A stretch of DNA of 64,000 nt from Heterobilharzia americana (GCA_944470555.2 OX104129.1:49447998-49511997); one strand, 5' to 3'. Positions 12,576-23,300 are shown, counted from the first letter of the stretch. The notes: generated by a model not told the origin, from the sequence alone. Translations and numbers: made by a program.

Positions 12576-13128
12576 AGTCTAGACACAAAAACATTGTTGA
12601 AATGAAGCAGTCAGTCGTATGCAGTAGTGTAACAGAGATAAATATTCACAACTTGACCTCCAGATGGCAAACAATCAGTCGAGAGTTTTATAAATGCTAG
12701 TTTGTAGTAAATACATATCCGACTGTTTTGCTCTAGGGAGTCTACAAAAATCCTCTTAGGAAAATCCTCTTAGCTAGCATTTCATTTCTTTACGATTTAA
12801 GGACTAGACCTCCGCGTCAGTATTTCATTTTTGTTAATAAACCACTGGAATACCATTGTGTTTAAGTCAGTTTCTCTTGACGTTTTCTTCGTCTAGAATA
12901 CTCCAATCATTTGTGTGTAGAAAGTGTAAACTTTTTGAATGACTTTCATTTTCGTGTTTGATACCATACATAGGTTGTGGAAAATATCTTCCGTTTAGTC
13001 TAATGCAACAAAATATCACTTTCTAGTGAAAAAATTGGTGGCTGTGTTAATGTTAGAACACTGGGTTTTGGAGTAATTCTCATCTACAGAAGCCTCGCCT
13101 GGTTAACTAGTACACTAGTTACTAGTTG
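12576..13128 (+). repeat. left arm of a 553-bp inverted repeat
   Basis: From GTCTAGACACAAAAACATTG to the RTE 5' end (CGCCTGGTTAACTAGT, about 13097-13112) this arm equals the reverse complement of 17727-18279 with only a few differences (for example GGTTTTGGAG against GGTTTTAGAG, and one A more in a run of A). About 515 bp is sequence I cannot classify; the inner 30-40 bp is the start of an RTE element. The arm joins internal RTE sequence of the opposite orientation at about 13130. Confidence 0.9.
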
Positions 13129-13129
13129 G

Positions 13130-13355
13130 TACACGCGGGTTCCTTCAGGGATGTTGCTCAATGTCTCCAATTTTGCTTGATGGCTGACTTGAAGATGTCA
13201 TTTGTAGTTTCATCCTTCAGTTTCTGTTCTGGGTGCTGAACTTGAACTATGTTCTATCACCAGCTTCTTTGAAGGCTTTCAACTTAATTTTGAAGGTTCC
13301 TTGCACTAGATGGTGGGCGGTCTAAACCTACATCTGCTCCTGTTCTTGATCTTTT
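13130..13355 (-). mobile_element. RTE element fragment (endonuclease end/linker)
   Basis: The minus strand matches the intact RTE copy at about 33770-33965 (from the AGCAGATGTAGGTTCAGACC region through GATGAAACTACAAAGGAGAT), with roughly 10-15% differences. With 16868-17765 it probably forms one minus-strand RTE copy, since the two pieces are consecutive in the element apart from about 60 bp and are now separated by later insertions. Confidence 0.75.
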
Positions 13356-14006
13356 GTCCGGGAGTATCTACTAAGGGTCCAGTGTACTGCACAGCAGTCC
13401 ACTTTGTTCTCCTATGTGACTGTGAAGCCTGGCCATTGAAAGTGGAAGACATGAGAGGGATTCAGGTGTTTGACCACCGCTCCCTGCGTGGTATAGGCCG
13501 TATTCCGTGGTGTCAACGCATGAGTAGCACAAAAGTCAGGTATAGAGTTTTAGGGAGTAGAGGTAAATAAGTTGGCACGGTTGTAAACACTCATCGACTG
13601 AGGTGGTTGAGTGGGACACGTGTTACGCATGCCTAGTCGCAGACTGCCTCATCACACAAAGCTGGCCGATGTAGGTTTAGGTTGGGAAATGGCCCGAGGG
13701 GGCCAGTCCAAAACAGGCACCAATGTGTGAACTCTTTGACTGTTGGTATGAGCCATGTGGCGCGATGCAGACTAGCTGGTTGGGGTCCGCAGGAAAAGAG
13801 GAAAAGGTGGTTGGAGACTCTAAATGATATGTCTCAGAAGTGATGTCAGTGGCGCAGACATATACACACACTATCTTCATCTTATCGCTATACCGACTCT
13901 CACTAACTTCTCATTCTTCCTTTCTCTCATTTAGTACATTATGTTCCTTCGACTGAATTTTTTTCATCTTCCACTTCACTGCCTTTTTACGTGACGTGGT
14001 GATATG
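13356..14006 (+). pseudogene. SR2-like RTE 3' end (RT tail and 3' UTR)
   Basis: Opens with VYCTAVHFVLLCDCEAWPLK and VEDMRGIQVFDHRSLRGIGR (13380-13500), then HRLRWL, GPVQNRHQCVNSLTVGMSHV and RCRLAGWGP, WLETLNDMSQK and a 3' untranslated region to about 14006. This is the C-terminal region downstream of the RT thumb in SR2-like elements. Stops interrupt it. The LTR element begins four bases further on, so this tail may have been its insertion target. Confidence 0.75.
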
Positions 14007-14010
14007 AGCT

Positions 14011-14354
14011 TTTAGGATTTGTCCTGGTGCGAACTTGACAGACGCAAAGACCAATCACTAATTATTCGAACTTGTTATATACCCACGAATACGAGACCAA
14101 GGTAGAACACGATAGCGTAGTCGGATGGAATAGTATATTTGGATGGTTATGCCAAAATACCGATGCGTTCCAACTAACTGGCTAGAGAGTCGAATACGAG
14201 CAATGCAACGTAACACGACAGCGTGCCAAATGGCCAGGATGCTTGACCGGGTGCCTTCAGCTTAGCGAGTCCAGTTAAACTATCAAGGTCAGCATCGATG
14301 TCGAAAGTCGTCAAACCCTAGGCTATTGATTTTGGGGAAGTGTATGACGCTACA
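14011..14354 (-). repeat. 3' LTR
   Basis: Read on the minus strand it begins TGTAGCGTCATACACTTCCC and ends CAAATCCTAAA. It carries a TATA-like box within GGGTATATAACAAG, close to the end that would hold the transcription start. It matches the 5' LTR at 342 of 344 positions. Confidence 0.92.
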
Positions 14355-14372
14355 GATCACTCCCCCCCTAGT
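14355..14372 (-). promoter_or_regulatory. polypurine tract next to the 3' LTR
   Basis: On the minus strand the sequence just before the 3' LTR is CTAGGGGGGGAGTGATC, a G-rich run ending directly at TGTAGCG. Its position and composition fit the primer for plus-strand DNA synthesis. A 7-bp hairpin (CCAGTGG/CCACTGG) lies further inside at 14416-14434. Confidence 0.75.
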
Positions 14373-14700
14373 GGGTTCGTGAGGACCCTAAGACGATACC
14401 AGCCGGAAGTAAAAACCCAGTGGTTTCTCCACTGGTAAAACTCTTCCGATGGGCTGACTGCGTGAGGTGGCCCCTGGTTGTCTGAACCTTATTCTAGGGT
14501 GTCGTGGCGATTAAATAAATAAAATACAATAAATGGAATTGTACGTCGGTCGCGGTCATCTGTTCCTTTCGACGTTCCGTCCAGTGCTCGTTGCACCTGG
14601 AATATAAATAAAAGTCTTTAATACCACGAAAACGTTGCCTAAAAATGGGAATTATTTATATATCAACATATCGAAAAATAAAAATTTACGCTTATCTTTA
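14373..14700 (-). other. LTR-element internal 3' non-coding region
   Basis: Between the end of the truncated pol remnant and the polypurine tract. No open frame of note. The junction where pol stops and this region begins must lie near 14700-14800; an AT-rich segment there (14600-14760) has no pol similarity and may mark the deletion site. Confidence 0.5.
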
Positions 14701-15519
14701 CCGTTTTTTTTAAAATTTCATTACATGGTAAATAAAAATTGATATAAAAAGGCAAAGTATACGAGGGTTTGTATTGATGTATCGGGTAGGAGTCCGGAGT
14801 TGTTTTGGCGTTGAGCCTTCGGTAATCACCGGTTGGACGCCAGTCACTGCTATCCTTTTGGGAACCATGTGCAATGGCGATGCCCAAGGATTGTTCGACG
14901 GTCTGATAATGCCCAGGTCGAGCATGTGGTCGAATTCATTTTTCGCCGTTTGGAGCTTATCGGGGGCTAGACGGCGCGCTTTGGATGCCACAGGTGGACC
15001 TGTGGTTGTGACGTGATGCATAACATTGCTGGTTATGCACGGAAGAGTGTGCTTCGGTTGCTGTAACTCTGGATATTTCTCCAGAACTGCCTGGTAGGAC
15101 GCGTCGTCTGATTGTTTAGTCCTAACGATGGCTAAACTCGGACCTACATAGGTGGTGCCGCCAATGGATAACTTTGTGCTGTTATCTATCAGTCGTCGAC
15201 GGCGAGCATCTACGAGTAGATCGTAATGGTTTAGCAAATCTATGCCAATGATGGGCATAGAGACGTCTGCCAGGAGGAAAATCCAGTGGATAGGTTTGCG
15301 TAAACCTAAGTTGAGGTAGGCATACCGTCTCCCGAATGTCGCGATTGCCTTGCCGTTGGCTGCTTGAAGATTGAAGGATGGGTCAAGATGACGCTCCTTT
15401 GTCGTTGCTGGAAGAATGCTAACTTCTGCGCCGGTGTCGACGAGGTAGCGGACTTTCGTTTTAATATCGGTGACGTAGAGCAAACGGCTTTTTCCGCCGG
15501 CTACGGTTGCCGTGAGCAC
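14663..15519 (-). pseudogene. pol remnant: aspartic protease and start of RT, frameshifted and truncated
   Basis: The frame opening at 15519 is offset from gag and overlaps its end, as expected if made by ribosomal frameshifting. It contains the retropepsin active site VDTGAEVSILP (about residues 31-41) and the flap/Ile-Gly block PIIGIDLLNHYD. It then enters the RT N-terminus (the EFDHMLDLGIIRPSNNPWAS block). At about 14850 the frame shifts by one; the next RT block (SDWRPTGDYRRLNAKT) is in the other frame and ends soon after. The catalytic RT palm, RNase H and integrase are absent, so it could not replicate without help from another copy. Confidence 0.88.
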
Positions 15520-16340
15520 GTGCCGGCGTGACCGTTTCCCGAGTTCGGGTCCTTCTTAAAACGGCATGGTTTACGACATTTTCTGGCTTCATCCCCGTAA
15601 GTGTTATGAAACCAGCACCATTCAGGGTTTTCCACCCTGTTGGGTTTCGTTTTAGGGCTACCACACGACTTGCTGCGATGCGCCAAGGTGCGTTTCCGTG
15701 AAGTGCTACGTGATCTAGGACTTCGAGATCGTAGCAACCGTCTCACAGAGTTGCACAACTTGGTCACCTCTGAATCCTGGCGCTCTGTTTTGTCGCAGAT
15801 AGAATATACGTTGGAGACTGGTCTGCTGGATATCTCCAGTATTTTATCTGCTGAGGCTGCCAGGTCGTCGAGTGGGACTGACTGGAGTGTCACCAACACG
15901 GTTTGCACCGGTTGTGGTAGTTTCGAGAGAAATAGTTCTCGGAAGAAACCATCGTCAAATGTTCGTGCACCGATTACTTCTCGCATGCGTGCGAGGACTT
16001 CAGTAGCTGAGTGGCTGCCTAGCTCGATGTTACGAAACAATTCGTCTAGACGTTGGCGATCTGTGAGATCGCTTTTCTTCAAGAGTGCGGCCTTTAGAAG
16101 TGCATAAGGGTCACTTACTTCAGGATTAAACATGTTTGCTGTAACATACCTGTTTAATTCTCGCGGTAGTGACCGGATGACAGCAAGAAATCGAGAATGA
16201 GGATCTGAGACACCCTGTTCTCGAAAATCTGCCTCGGCATACAGAAACCATGTTTCTGCATTGTCTGGCCAATATGGCACGAGTTGGATCGTGTTCGTAG
16301 TCGACTTAATACGAATAAGCTTGGGAGTGTGGTCGGACAT
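15501..16340 (-). CDS. gag: gag of the CsRn1/Boudicca-like LTR element
   Basis: An uninterrupted 279-residue ORF starting at the ATG at 16340-16338, shortly inside the primer site. Residues 1-190 form the capsid-like helical region (W-F-AEADF, then F-VI-SLP-E--RYV). The C-terminal third is Arg/Ser-rich and carries one C-H-C-C metal-binding motif, CWFHNTYGDEARKCRKPC, in place of the usual CCHC knuckle; this arrangement is typical of the CsRn1/Kabuki clade. It would package element RNA and form particles. Being intact in a pol-deleted copy, it could still be made. Confidence 0.88.
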   Translation of the reverse strand: MSDHTPKLIRIKSTTNTIQLVPYWPDNAETWFLYAEADFREQGVSDPHSRFLAVIRSLPRELNRYVTANMFNPEVSDPYALLKAALLKKSDLTDRQRLDELFRNIELGSHSATEVLARMREVIGARTFDDGFFRELFLSKLPQPVQTVLVTLQSVPLDDLAASADKILEISSRPVSNVYSICDKTERQDSEVTKLCNSVRRLLRSRSPRSRSTSRKRTLAHRSKSCGSPKTKPNRVENPEWCWFHNTYGDEARKCRKPCRFKKDPNSGNGHAGTCSRQP

Positions 16341-16450
16341 GAGAAAGTGTAGTAAATGGATATATAAATGTTATCGAAATGAAAACAATAAACAAATATA
16401 AAATGGAACAGGCTCACCAATTCAATACTTGTTATTGGTCGGGATATGTG

Positions 16451-16468
16451 ATCACGTCGGGCTCACCA
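16451..16468 (-). promoter_or_regulatory. primer-binding site, tRNA-Trp type
   Basis: One base inside the 5' LTR the minus strand reads TGGTGAGCCCGACGTGAT. It differs at one position from TGGTGACCCCGACGTGAT, the standard complement of the tRNA-Trp 3' end, which is known to prime elements of the CsRn1 group. The tRNA match is from memory of that standard site. Confidence 0.85.
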
Positions 16469-16469
16469 A

Positions 16470-16813
16470 TTTAGGATTTGTCCTGGTGCGAACTTGACAG
16501 ACGCAAAGACCAATCACTAATTATTCGAACTTGTTATATACCCACGAATACGAGACCAAGGAAGAACACGATAGCGTAGTCGGATGGAATAGTATATTTG
16601 GATGGTTATGCCAAAATACCGATGCGTTCCAACTAACTGGCTAGAGAGTCGAATACGAGCAATGCAACGTAACACGACAGCGTGCCAAATGGCCAGGATG
16701 CTTGACCGGGTGCCTTCAGCTTAGCGAGTCCAGTTAAACTATCAAGGTCAGCATCAATGTCGAAAGTCGTCAAACCCTAGGCTATTGATTTTGGGGAAGT
16801 GTATGACGCTACA
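16470..16813 (-). repeat. 5' LTR
   Basis: Same 344-bp unit as 14011-14354, at the upstream end of the element. TGTAGCG is its outer end, directly followed by the target copy AGCT. Promoter sequences (the TATATAAC box) should drive transcription leftward through gag. Confidence 0.92.
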
Positions 16814-16867
16814 AGCTGTGGCAACTGTGACCGTTAGGTAGTAATATCTGGTCTCATGTTAATATGG

Positions 16868-17765
16868 ATAGATGACGGGTGAAATTTATGTCGCTTTGCG
16901 AATATCCTTGTTTGTACACAGTGTCTCTAATCACCAAACCATTGAATGCTCAGAAGTCTGCAAACAGTTTTCCATTCTCATTCATTTCACCGGGTGCCTC
17001 TCTACCCATGATGAGTTCTCCTCCTGTATTGTCTGATCCCAGTTTGGCATTCATGTCACCCCACCCATTAGAGTTTTGATGTCACCAACTGGAGTCTTGT
17101 CTTATACTGATTGCAATCGTCTGTAGAATTCCTCCTTCTTCTCTTGATATGCATTATTTGTACGTGCGTAGCATAGCACTGTGTGATTGCGACTCTCCCT
17201 TCTTTTTGAGTTGAATCTTGCTGTCATGATCCTGCAGGAGAAGATTGGTTCCCACTGCATGGGAGCCTTTGATGCTCTCTGGGATATCATTATAGCCACT
17301 CCATAACTCAGTGTGCTCGTGGTTATCGTCTGGGTGACAATATCGGAGTAGATCATTGACTCTCCAGTTAACAGTTTAGAGAGTCCATTTCCATTCCATC
17401 TACTTTCGCAGATTCCAAGCACTTCTATGCCATACCTTCTCATCTCTTTTACAATCTGGGCTGCCTTGCTGGGTTCAAACATGGTGCGGACAATCCATGT
17501 CCCGATGTTTAATTTCACTTTCATCGACGGAAAGACACATCGGTTAACTGGCTTCCCGAAGACAGGCTCTCACCAACCGGGGTCGTTTTGTCTCACCGAC
17601 TCCAGAGAGGAATAAGTTTATTTTTCATGTTTTGTTTGTGCTTTGAAGTTTTTTTGTGTTTAGATTGGTTTTACTGGTAGGGCTGCTAGCCCTATGCCCA
17701 ACCTTTCCTCTTTATCCGAGCTTGGACCGGCTAGTAATTAGTGAACTAGTTAACCAGGCGAGGCT
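16868..17765 (-). mobile_element. 5' part of an RTE element (5' UTR and endonuclease)
   Basis: The minus strand matches the intact RTE at 32828 to about 33700: 5' UTR, then [35 protein letters not shown], and MMSSPPVLSDP on the other strand. The open part 17102-17524 covers 140 residues; frameshifts break the rest. The RTE 5' end lies at about 17765, inside the right inverted-repeat arm. It was probably continuous with 13130-13355 before the LTR element and SR2-like tail came in. Confidence 0.8.
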
Positions 17766-18279
17766 TCTGTAGATGAGAATTACTCTAAAACCCAGTGTTC
17801 TAACATTAACACAGCCACCAATTTTTTCACTAGAAAGTGATATTTTGTTGCATTAGACTAAACGGAAGATATTTTCCACAACCTATGTATGGTATCAAAC
17901 ACGAAAATGAAAGTCATTCAAAAAGTTACACTTTCTACACACAAATGATTGGAGTATTCTAGACGAAGAAAACGTCAAGAGAAACTGACTTAAACACAAT
18001 GGTATTCCAGTGGTTTATTAACAAAAATGAAATACTGACGCGGAGGTCTAGTCCTTAAATCGTAAAGAAATGAAATGCTAGCTAAGAGGATTTTCCTAAG
18101 AGGATTTTTGTAGACTCCCTAGAGCAAAACAGTCGGATATGTATTTACTACAAACTAGCATTTATAAAACTCTCGACTGATTGTTTGCCATCTGGAGGTC
18201 AAGTTGTGAATATTTATCTCTGTTACACTACTGCATACGACTGACTGCTTCATTTCAACAATGTTTTTGCGTCTAGACT
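17727..18279 (-). repeat. right arm of the 553-bp inverted repeat
   Basis: Reverse complement of 12576-13128, about 99% identical. The inner end covers the RTE 5' terminus (CTAGTTAACCAGGCG) that here continues into a long RTE copy; the remaining 515 bp flanks that RTE insertion. So this arm looks like the original and the left arm like its inverted duplicate. Confidence 0.9.
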
Positions 18280-20149
18280 TTGATCAAATATTGTGTACAC
18301 AAGTAGTTAACAACAAAAGTTCTCTCTTATGATATTCGTTTAGTTTGAACCTGGTGATAATCGCCGTTCGGTCACAGTGAACCAACTATTGATAGTCGCC
18401 GACTTCATTATCCAGTTACCTAGTCAGCACTAATACCCACAAAATGAGGTTACAGTTACAACTATCTCTTCGTCGATACAAATCCAAAATAAACTATAGA
18501 TGATTTTGTTTTAAAAGTTAAGTATTCAATGCATTCGTAAATTTTCAGAAAAATACCTAACATGCTGGACTATGTATATGTAGGAGTCTGACTGTGCTGC
18601 GCTCCCCCAGTCCTACATATATCAATGTGCGCCAGTACCAAACTAATCAGTATCTTACCTATGTTTAAGCACTGATAACAAAAGACGATAAAACACGTTA
18701 GATGGTAAAAAGAAATGCTGAGACGAGTAGTTTATTTATCAGTCAGAGGTTATTTTAGGAAAACGGTAAAATTATAAGTCTATTAGTGCCTGAGCTAGAT
18801 AGTGAGTGCGTTGCTGTAGCTTAGCACGAAGAGGACTCCAAAATGCCAAGTGTCGAAGGACATGGCAAAACAAATTTACAGAACTAAAGTCACTGGCCAA
18901 CACCGTGGATTACTTATCTACTGTTAAGATATTTTCAATGCTTACTTATCTATTTTAAGCTTGGCAGTATTTTCGGTGCCAACAGGGTGTACTACATATA
19001 CATGATTTCCTGGAACGAAAGTGAAGTCGCATGGGTGATACACCAGTTTCCAATGATGAATATCACTCGACTAGCCCAAAGACTAAATCTATTCATTTTG
19101 TACACTTAAACAACATACGTAAAATGGTGCAATAAATAAGATGACATAGACAACTTCGTGAAGTACTCATGAAAAATAGTTAGTATTTAAGATCAACTGA
19201 AAATATATTAAAGGTTGGACAAAAGTAACCAGTCAGTTCTTGTTTTTTGCATGTCCTGTTCAAGAAAACAAAATACAAATGACATACCCAAGTGGTCATG
19301 TAGTGGACACACTTTTCGGAGTTTCACTGAGCCCAAAAACTACTTCCGTGGTCCACAACCGGCTAAAGCAAATGTGAAGGATAATTCCCCTCTTTTATTT
19401 ACTACAATAAGCGCGAAACCATATCTGAACACTCCATGTAACCGTTTAAAGGGAAATACAGGTCAGGTTATAGTTTCATTCTTACAATTTTGACCGGCTA
19501 TGCTCTTACCATGTTTTAGCAATCGTTTAAAAGATTACTTTCAATAGCTCAAATTAGTGCACATGTAGCAAAATCGTTAGCGACAATATATTCAGTTTTC
19601 TTTTTCTGTTAAAAGTAATACAACCTTTGAACTGTTTTGAGTTTATTTTATTATTTACGATATAGAAAACTCTCACCATAATTCCCTTTTCTTCCACCTT
19701 CTTCTACAGACCTTATTCATAAATTCCCTCTGTTGAAAACACTAAGACTCCACAATAAATAATCTTATGCTTTTCTTATCACTTTTGTGATTATACCAAG
19801 TCTTTGTACTTCTGATGAAGAAAAATTACTACTCCTTTGTAACAGGCTTTGAATGAAAGGATCCCAATTTCTTAGCCAACAATATATTTAATTCATTGTG
19901 AGCATAGGCTATTTTAGAGATGATTCATTATAGAAAAGAATTTTCTTTTTGTTAAACTATCTATCAAGTGAGCTTATCCCAACAGTCGAATATCAATATG
20001 GATCTTAAGTTAGACGTATTCCTTAGATAAACCACTGTCTATTAGACTGGTCATTTTTCGGGCTAATGGAAACTGAGCTATTATTATTCAACTTTAAATA
20101 GTTTGTTTTCCCACTGTCGAAGAAAAATCGAAACACACTCAGCAACGTT
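18280..20149. other. AT-rich stretch without a gene
   Basis: No supported gene. A short hairpin (TATATGTAGGA at 18575-18585, TCCTACATATA at 18611-18621, GC-rich loop) is the only structure I noticed. An open frame at 19215-19493 has no ATG start and no recognisable domain. Confidence 0.4.
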
Positions 20150-20620
20150 GTGCACATTCATGCAGTAGGTAGTTAGCCACACCTACAGCGTGATGTTGTG
20201 AGCCTTAATCGAGTAAGATAACTTGAACATGTACCGTACATGCCGAGCCACCATCTTCGTTAGCGTACCATCCTACGGGAAGTTGAATTGGGTTAGGAGA
20301 AGGTTCAGAGTAGCCTGACCAAAACGTTGCACCAGTGTGTGAAGTTCCTAACTATTCGTCTGAGTCGTGTGAGGAGATGTAGACTGTCTGGATGGGGTCC
20401 GCGAGACAAGATGAATAAGTGGTTGAGAACACGTGGTAATATGTCTGGAGATCGGTCACAAAAGCGCAGATATATTCACTCATTGACGTCTTCGAAATCT
20501 TGAATATTTGCACTAATCGTTATCTTTATTCTCTCAAACAACTTTGTCTATTTTGATATCAGTCTTTTTATATTCACCTGTTCTTTGTATATTACTGTGA
20601 ACCAATGCATTTGTATGTAT
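20150..20620 (+). pseudogene. SR2-like RTE 3' tail
   Basis: About 94% identical to 40731-41146 by eye over the shared part (GAAGTTGAATTGGGTT.GGAG, the CAAAACGTTGCACCAGTGTG block, GTCTGGATGGGGTCCGCGAG). It encodes, with stops, the RT tail after LRWLGHV...MP and continues into the 3' untranslated region. A third copy of the same family as the inverted pair around DnaJ exon 6. Confidence 0.75.
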
Positions 20621-21508
20621 GAGGTTCCCCACTGATTGTGTCTGCCTGTCCTGTTGCGTAAGGGCTAATGATACTACCTGACTACGGAAACTACCAAGTC
20701 ACATCTCCAATGTGTTCATATGAGTGATCTACAAAATGAGCAAGAGTACCAAGAAAGACATATCGAAAACTGTATTCACTATTGATGTTACTTCTTGATC
20801 GATTACTGCGAAGAAAAAAACAGTCACAGTGAAGTAGAGAAAAATAATTTGTCAAAATATTTGTATATTCTTAGGATTGAAGAAATGAATAGTTTTTCGT
20901 AAACTAAGTGTGTACTGAAGTTGAGAACATTTATAACTTTTAAAACTGAAAAACAATATACATTTGAACTTACAAAGAGCAAACGAATAAATACAGTTGA
21001 CTTTATTGGAAACACTACGATCAAAAATGCTTCCAGAGAGTTTAAAAACACCAAAATTATGAATCACCTTTGTACTGATCATATGGAGAATTTAGCGTTG
21101 TATATAACTAAATGGCAGTAATTCGGGTGTTTTTTTTTAATTTGATCATTTTACGTTACCAATGTCAACGGGTTCAATCATTCAGTTCTACTGAATACCA
21201 AGATGTATACATGTTTACAAATAATACATAAAAGATTTGTAAGCTATGTCGACGGAATTCTGTTCAACCTAGAGGATAAAATTCTAATGCATACAGGCCA
21301 ACAAGAATGACAAGAAGAATTACCAGATGAGTAAAGAAAAATCCAAAAGATACGCGTGTTATATGTATTATACACGCGAAAGGAATCTACTGAGAACAAG
21401 AAAATGGCTGTGAATTTAACACGAAACAAAGAGAACGCTAATACTAGATACCAATGGATGCAGGGCTACATTATTGAGATTTTATAAACTGATATATCGA
21501 ACTACAGA

Positions 21509-21740
21509 TTACACACAATTTTTCTTAGAATCTTTTGTTACTGTATCAGATTCCGTTTCTTGTTGTTTTGTTTCCTCCTGACAAGTAATAGGATCTTGAA
21601 CAGCCATCCGGATACGGGAAAGAAGAAAACCATTTGTTGTATCTATAGCACGTTTGCCATCTATAAAAGTCAAAAGTGCAGAAAATAAAAGTGTTGTCAT
21701 GAAGTTGGCGAAGCACCAGGAAGCAATTTGTAATGTCACT
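21509..21740 (-). CDS. exon-like ORF with a hydrophobic segment; possible alternative last DnaJ exon
   Basis: Minus-strand ORF ending in TAA-type stop at 21509, preceded by an acceptor-like TTTTTTAGTTTATTATCCAG ending at 21741-21740. It begins in phase 1, the phase in which DnaJ exon 8 ends, so joining exon 8 to it would stay in frame. The product has ASWCFANFMTTLLFSALLTF, a single likely membrane segment, followed by FLLSRIRMAVQDP and a polar Glu/Thr/Lys tail. It lies 3.1 kb downstream of the conserved last exon. It could equally be an exon of another gene or chance; no transcript evidence. Confidence 0.3.
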
Positions 21741-22499
21741 GGATAATAAACTAAAAAACTAAAAGTAAAATACTAGAAGTCAAACAAAAAGAAGCGCTTA
21801 ACGACATAGCTTGAAGTCATCAATTTTTTACGACTTTTCATGAGGTTGAGTATAATTTCCGACAAATACAAAATTTGATTACACTTAGGTTACAAGGACT
21901 TTAAAAGCTAACATCTTATCGATAAGTATAGATGAACTGGATAAACTTTGACTTCTTTTGAGGAAGTACGCACTTCTAACGTCTATTAATTAGTTCAACG
22001 TAAGAAAAGTATCAATAAACGTTGACAGAAGACAATTCTGTCATCAAAGTTTCAATATCGTGAGCATACATCCCCTTGTAAACCGTAAAATATACTTCGG
22101 TAACATATTATTTTGTCACCCTTAAGTCAATTTAATCAATCCAGTCAGGAAGGTCAGACCTGGCATTACTGAAAAACGACTAATGCTACTACACTCTATA
22201 TCAGCAGATTAAAGAAGGTACCAAACTGAAAAATAGAGAAATAAAAATGAAAGTAATGAACGGTTTAAAATACTGAGAAGTAAGAGAACAAGGAATGAAA
22301 CTGTAATCGAGATTGGGCTCGACAGTTAAGATGAAAACGTATGGATACTTTTGTGCTATTTAGATCCATTCCAAGACAATCACTTAGAGTCTCCAAACAC
22401 TGATTTCGTTTGTCACACGGACAACAACCAGGAAGTCTCCACTCACCTATATAACACAGAACAACAGCCAAAGACATCATGCGTTGGTGGTATGTTCTT

Positions 22500-23300
22500 G
22501 TCCGGTTACTTACAGCCTAGCCCTACTTCATGAAACAGTGAGATATGGAATAGACAGAGAGTATATGTGCCTAAAACATATCACAGTCAACCAGCTTAAT
22601 CGACGAAGATTCATAGCCTTGACATCTGACTGATGTATTTCAGCTAAACTCTTCGCTGAACTGTACACCACTAGAAAGGCTAGTACAATGACATACACCC
22701 TGTGCCAACAAGGCAATAGTGATCAAATATCTGAAGCCTTCTAATTTCTTCCACCGTTAATAACATGTTTCATAGCCGCATAGGATAGTGAAAACTTCAG
22801 CAGAATATACTCCACCCTTAGTAGACAATTAGATATCTCACCGGTACAACAGACAGCGTAAGTTGGTACAGGCCAAGCAAATCTTGCGTATCCCCACAAA
22901 GGTTTTTTTCAGTCACTGACTCACCAGGGCCGGTCTGACTTCCCAAATTAGTGAAGTGCTCAACTGCGTCACTTCCTGATGTTAGGTACGGCCCCAAAGC
23001 AGAATGGTTGCGCAGAAGCAGCTTACACTTTTGCGTGGTGAGAAAAGCAACGCAAACCATCTCAAATTGTCACTCAATGTGACAAGACAGCATTTTTTAG
23101 CATCGTCAACTAACAGAACCGTGTCATTTATGTACTTCATGTCTACTACGGAATCACCCTGAACGAAAATAATCTTAGTAAAGTCAGACGAGGAGAGAAA
23201 GGTGCTCATGAGGACATCTACGACAAAATCAAATTGGAGTGAAGAGCGAGAATATCCTTCATGAGCACCAAAAGGCAGACGCAACTCAGTATAAAGATAG
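22500..23300 (-). pseudogene. SR2-like RTE reverse-transcriptase fragment
   Basis: Minus strand, several frames in order: FVVDVLMSTFLSSSDFTKI (palm), DMKYINDTVLLVDDAKK at the place of the YADD motif, LLLRNHSALGPYLTSGSDAV, EHFTNLGSQTGPG (the E block), then RVYVIVLAFLVVYSSAKS and MNLRRLS. The catalytic YADD has become YIND, and stops separate blocks, so it is dead. Confidence 0.7.

Larger units (their letters stand above)
14011..16813 (-). mobile_element. internally deleted Ty3/gypsy-type LTR retrotransposon (CsRn1/Boudicca-like), young insertion
   Basis: Two 344-bp direct LTRs (14011-14354 and 16470-16813) enclose gag, a primer site for tRNA-Trp, a protease and the first part of RT, all on the minus strand. 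The insertion is bounded by the 4-bp direct repeat AGCT (14007-14010 and 16814-16817). The LTRs differ at only two sites that I can see (GGTAGAAC/GGAAGAAC and GCATCGATG/GCATCAATG). At 2.8 kb the element is about half a normal gypsy length; most of RT, RNase H and integrase are missing. The clade is inferred from the gag Cys-His motif and the primer site. Confidence 0.9.

Noticed and set aside
15640..16107. 155-codon plus-strand frame
   Set aside because: Antisense shadow of gag; no recognisable motif.
22265..22480. Cys-rich secreted peptide candidate
   Set aside because: Next to a decayed SR2-like RT, with no supported start or splice site; chance is likelier.
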